Assembly (NCBI GenBank): GCA_964567745.1
Contig: CAZMNY010000002.1
Location: 62,001 to 126,000 of the forward strand
Direction of reading: 5' to 3'
Length of the DNA stretch: 64,000 nucleotides
Origin: CAZMNY01 sp964567745
GTDB lineage: Bacteria; Planctomycetota; Planctomycetia; Pirellulales; Pirellulaceae
Position numbers and translations under genes: made by a program. Positions 60,699 to 64,000 of the stretch are shown piece by piece. Numbering within the stretch: the stretch's first letter is position 1; each line of letters begins with the position of its first letter. The notes under the pieces were generated by a model. That model was not told where the DNA came from. It saw only the letters and a list, made by a program, of their open reading frames with translations, and ran no database searches.

Positions 60699-62178
60699 TG
60701 ACGCAACAAATCGTACCGACCGGCGAAGCGACGGCGATTCTTCCGGTAGGCCGCGACAAGCCAGTGAAAGTCTTTGGAACGGAAGCGATCCGACAGACGT
60801 TCGACGAAACCTGCCTGCAACAAGCAGTCAACTCGCGGCTTGCGCCAGGCGTGACCGATGTCGTTTTGAATCCCGACGCGCATTTGGGTTACGGCACCCC
60901 GGTTGGATGCGTGATGGTTTCACCCTCGCACATCTACCCAGGTCCCGTCGGCGTCGACATCAAGTGCTCGATGAGCCTGTTGCAGTTCGACCTTCCGGCC
61001 GAAGCGATCGCGGAGCGTCCGGCGCGACGCGCGCTGATCACGGCGATCTGCGATCGCACTCCGACAGGAGCGGGGCGAGGCCAGCGGCACGCGAAGAAGT
61101 CGCGTGTTGTCGAGACCGAGGTTGGACGCCGAACCGTTGTGGAGGGCGCGTCGAAAGAGGTCTGCGAGTCGCTGGGAGTTCCGCACCAATGGGCGGAACA
61201 CTGTGAGGATTCGTTTCACCTGGGTCATAACGATAGTCGAGACGCGCTGGCAAGTCGTCTCGACTTTCACGTCCGAGGCGGCCGCGGTCAGAAACTTGAG
61301 TCGAAGTACTCCCAACTGGGGTCGTACGGTGGCGGAAATCACTTCGGTGAGTGTGAAGTGGTAAGCGTGTCAAAGGACCCGCGAGCACAGGCGACGGCCG
61401 AGGTGTTTGGTTTGCGAGACAATGCGGTCGCGGTTGTGTCGCATTGTGGTTGTCGCGGCTTCGGGCCCCACCGGGCGATGGGGCAATTGAACTCGTTGGA
61501 AGGGAAGTTAAACGCCTGGAAGATTCCTCTCCCTGGCGACGATCGCGAACTCGTCTATGCACCGCTTGGCAGCATGGAGGCCGACGCGTACTTGGACGAC
61601 ATGGCTTTGGGCGCGAACTTCGCAACGGTTAACCACCTCTTGATCAACGCCTTGGTTCTGGAAGCGTTTCAAGAGATATTTCCTGGAGTGGGTGGGCAAT
61701 TGGTTTATTTCATTAGCCACAATATCGCTCGTAAGGAAATCGTCGACAACAAGCCGTGTTACGTGCACCGCAAGGGCGCGACGCGGGCGTTTCCGGCAGG
61801 GCACCACGCACTGCGCGGAACTCGATTCGCTGATACCGGCCACCCCAGCCTGCTTCCGGGAGACCCGAGCAGCGGCTCGGCGATCATGGTTGCCGAGGCG
61901 GGTGCGGTAGAGAGTTGTTACAGTGTCAACCACGGATCAGGACGGGCACTGGGACGACGCCAGGGAAGCGACAGTTGGACCAGGCGACCATCGACGCTCA
62001 AATGGATCGCGATGACATTTTGAGCAACTGCCGCAAGTACCCTAAGGACGAAGCGCCTGCAGCGTACAAGGACTTCAACGAAGTGTTGAATTCAGTTCGC
62101 TTGGCTGGTTTGGCGAGCGAGGTAGCTCGTCTGAAAGCAAAGTTTGGCATCAAGGATGCAAGTGAAGCCGATGACTGA
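60698..62178 (+). CDS. rtcB: RNA ligase RtcB, with a single-base frameshift near its end
   Basis: About 485 codons from the ATG at 60698 (GGGAG site). RtcB joins 2',3'-cyclic phosphate and 5'-OH RNA ends using GTP and Mn. Motifs are NPDAHLGYGTPVGCVM and GVDIKCSM with the metal-ligand Cys. Later come YGGGNHFGECEVV and the guanylylated-His motif VNHGSGRALGRRQ near residue 412. After GRRQ (about 61970) the frame stops matching and ends at 62023. A shift of one base restores KRQLDQATIDAQMDRDDILS and DEAPAAYKDFNEVL to 62178. Loss of one C from a GCG codon explains it. It overlaps rtcA by eight bases. Confidence 0.9.
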
Positions 62179-63211
62179 TGAGGCGATTCGTATCGATGGT
62201 TCTGAGGGCGAGGGCGGCGGACAAATGGTCCGCTCGTCCTTGGCCCTTTCCTTGGTCACTCAGCGCGAACTGATCATCGAGAACATTCGCGCAGGGCGCC
62301 CGAAGCCGGGCCTCATGCGACAGCATTTGATTGCTGTTCGCGCTGCGGCCGAGATCGGCAACGCGGAACTCGAGGGCGATTCGCTCGGCTCACGAGAGCT
62401 GTCATTCAAACCCGCCGGCATATGCGGCGGCGACTTTGTCTGGCGGATTGGATCGGCCGGCAGTACGACTCTGGTGCTTCAAACCGTGCTGCCCGCGCTG
62501 CTGCGCGCTTCATCGCCGACACAACTGACGATTTGCGGCGGCACCCACAACGCTTGGGCACCTTGCTTCGACTTCGTCGACAAGTGCTATCTGCCATTGC
62601 TGCAGCAAATGGGCGCCGACGTTTCCGGCCAACTTGTTCGCGCCGGATTCCATCCGGCTGGCGGCGGCGAGATTCGTTTCTCCATCGAGCCGACAGAGCA
62701 ACTCAACTCGATCTCCATCGACCGCCGTGGCGAACTGAAGAGCGGCTGGTGCGAAGCGCGCGTCGCCAACTTGCCCTACGGCGTGGCGGACCGAGAAGCC
62801 AAGAAGATTCGACGCCTTGCGCGCTGGCCGGAAAAAGCCTGCCGCGCGATTCAAGTCGACGCCAACGGGCCGGGCAATGTCGTCTTAATCGGACTCGACT
62901 TCGAAAATCTGTCCGAGCTCTTTGCCGGCTTCGGAAGACAGGGTGTTCGAGCCGAACATGTCGCTCGCGACGCGTGGAAAGAGGCGACTGCGTACCTGGA
63001 CAGCGACGCGGCAGTCGGCCCGCACCTCGCCGATCAATTGATGCTGCTCATGGCTCTGGCCGCCTACGATGGCAACTCGAGCCAATTCACCACCTTGCCG
63101 CTCACAGGCCATTCGACGACACACCTCGAATTGATTAAACGGTTCCTGCCCGTCGAGGTGTCAGTCGAGCCACAGGGCAAAGTCGTGCTCGTGAAGATCT
63201 CACCGAGTTGA
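62171..63211 (+). CDS. rtcA: RNA 3'-terminal phosphate cyclase RtcA
   Basis: 346 aa from the ATG at 62171, which overlaps the frame-restored end of rtcB. The enzyme converts RNA 3'-phosphate ends to 2',3'-cyclic phosphate with ATP, giving substrates for RtcB. Conserved blocks are IRIDGSEGEGGGQMVRSSLA at the start, AGRPKPGLMRQHLIAVRAAA and FHPAGGGEIRFSI. VGPHLADQLMLLMALAAY comes near residue 275. The C-terminal THLELIKRFLP carries the histidine placed like the adenylylated His of E. coli RtcA. It is translationally coupled to rtcB. A hairpin just after the stop (63223-63239) may be its terminator. Confidence 0.95.
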   Translation: MTDEAIRIDGSEGEGGGQMVRSSLALSLVTQRELIIENIRAGRPKPGLMRQHLIAVRAAAEIGNAELEGDSLGSRELSFKPAGICGGDFVWRIGSAGSTTLVLQTVLPALLRASSPTQLTICGGTHNAWAPCFDFVDKCYLPLLQQMGADVSGQLVRAGFHPAGGGEIRFSIEPTEQLNSISIDRRGELKSGWCEARVANLPYGVADREAKKIRRLARWPEKACRAIQVDANGPGNVVLIGLDFENLSELFAGFGRQGVRAEHVARDAWKEATAYLDSDAAVGPHLADQLMLLMALAAYDGNSSQFTTLPLTGHSTTHLELIKRFLPVEVSVEPQGKVVLVKISPS

Positions 63212-63222
63212 TCTCTCTTAGC

Positions 63223-63239
63223 GGTGAATCTCATTCACC
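63223..63239 (+). terminator. Short hairpin after rtcA
   Basis: GGTGAAT-CTC-ATTCACC forms a 7-bp stem, 12 bases after the rtcA stop. It runs straight into the palindromic repeat copy at 63233. No T-tract follows, so intrinsic termination is uncertain. Confidence 0.45.
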
Positions 63240-63258
63240 GAACGAGCAAGCTCGTTGG
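63233..63258 (+). repeat. Palindromic intergenic repeat, copy 3
   Basis: ATTCACCGAACGAGCAAGC followed by TCGTTGG, identical to the copy at 33496-33521. The stem AACGAGC/GCTCGTT has a 2-base loop. Confidence 0.85.
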
Positions 63259-63395
63259 GGTCTATGAAACTGCGGATGTCTATCGTCGACGTGCGACAAA
63301 TTTTTGTGTGGCACTGGCTTGACAGTGCCGACGTGCATTAAGGAACAAAGTCACGGTGATCAGGTCTAGTTGATTCTGAAGATTCGAAAACGTCT

Positions 63396-64000
63396 CTATT
63401 TCTGTTCGTGTATTGCGTAATCAGCTCCAATCAGGCTTTTCAGCACTGACTGCTGCCATGCGCGAAGTTCCGCCTGCATGGCTTTCATGGTTGCCGGTTC
63501 GATCTCGGCGAGGTTTTTCTCTTCCGCAGGATCGGTGCGAAGATCGAACAGCTCTACGTTTGGTTTGCGATTTCCCTTTCCGTCGTGAATGACCAGTTTG
63601 TGGCGATTGCCGAGCATCACGCGCGCGCCGTTGTAATCGGACTCGGTAATGTTCGGGTGATGCTCGTTGCGAAAGTTCCGAGTCGGAATGCCTCCCATGA
63701 GTTTGACCAACGGCGTGGTCCCCTGTTGCCACTTCGGGTCGATCCAGTGTTTTGGTTTGGGGTTAGGCTGTCGGCGGGTGTTAAAGTCCCAAAAGAAAAT
63801 CGGCTTGGGCCTCACGTCGAGTTCACCGTCCAACAGACCTGCTAAATTGACCCCATCAAGATCGCGATCAGCGGGCGGTTGGACGCCGGCGAGTGAACAT
63901 AGTGTTGGCAACATGTCGCTGGTGACCGCATTGGTTCGACTGATTCGCGGCGATTTGATTCGCGCGGGCCATTCAATCAGCCCGGGTACGCGCGTGCCGC
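63396..64000 (-). CDS. Sulfatase, C-terminal part (5' end outside window)
   Basis: The minus-strand frame is open to the right edge (residues RVPGLIEWPARIKSPR are still visible before the first Met). Only the last 200 codons are seen and the formylglycine site lies outside the window. The RVPGLIEWPARI and SDMLPTLCSLAGV blocks, then ELFDLRTDPAEEKNLAEIEP, are the ordinary C-terminal sulfatase sequence. It is a separate gene from the two complete sulfatases at 14288 and 38633. It is convergent with rtcA, with 184 bases including a palindromic repeat between. Confidence 0.9.
   Translation of the reverse strand, partial: GTRVPGLIEWPARIKSPRISRTNAVTSDMLPTLCSLAGVQPPADRDLDGVNLAGLLDGELDVRPKPIFFWDFNTRRQPNPKPKHWIDPKWQQGTTPLVKLMGGIPTRNFRNEHHPNITESDYNGARVMLGNRHKLVIHDGKGNRKPNVELFDLRTDPAEEKNLAEIEPATMKAMQAELRAWQQSVLKSLIGADYAIHEQK

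Noticed and set aside
61955..62000. Programmed -1 frameshift in rtcB
   Set aside because: No slippery heptamer or following pseudoknot is evident; a lost C explains the change more simply.

Overview
The window looks like chromosome from a planctomycete, most likely of the Pirellulales. The evidence is the gene content. There are repeated DUF1549/DUF1553 and DUF1501 gene pairs, some carrying Planctomycete-type c-type cytochrome segments. There are also three sulfatases, PQQ-like beta-propellers, a DUF1598 relic, FG-GAP/TPR proteins, a Hanks-type kinase with a C-terminal membrane anchor, and small proteins with the NPYSSP start typical of this group. No rRNA, tRNA, CRISPR array, prophage or intact insertion sequence was recognised.

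Layout. 1-14 kb: the end of one DUF1553 gene plus its DUF1501 partner, serA and a PQQ-like propeller. These are followed by a badly decayed chemotaxis locus (5495-7511) and a second module of DUF1549/DUF1553, DUF1501 and a PPC-domain protein. 14-31 kb: a sulfatase, a large esterase, a cyclophilin lipoprotein and three cell-envelope genes (membrane glycosyltransferase-like, GT2, LPG-synthase-like). Small zinc-ribbon and TusA-like genes follow, then a third DUF1501 + DUF1553 module on the minus strand whose last codons have been amplified as a 15-bp tandem repeat. 30.8-40 kb: a frameshifted protein with a duplicated beta-domain, a cysteine hydrolase and a phosphofructokinase. These precede a compact operon of a small membrane protein, a TctC-TctB fusion, TctA and a sulfatase without a signal peptide.

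40-53.8 kb: a VCBS/FG-GAP + TPR pair, an ABC-F ATPase, a DUF1598 pseudogene, an SDR with an internal deletion, a methyltransferase, MsrP, aroA, a second PQQ propeller and a secreted protein. 54-64 kb: a beta-barrel protein next to a hexaheme cytochrome, a Ser/Thr kinase, and an rtcBA RNA-repair operon. That operon's divergent regulator rtcR is reduced to its C-terminal end, and its rtcB carries a single-base frameshift. A partial sulfatase closes the window.

The most notable themes are the number of decayed or frameshifted genes (che locus, DUF1598, rtcR, rtcB, the beta-domain protein, the SDR) and two families of intergenic repeats. The TTT-transporter/cytosolic-sulfatase operon is the best candidate for an unusual pathway. 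No clearly novel defence or mobile system was seen. Indels in an assembly could mimic some of the frameshifts, so those calls should be checked against reads.
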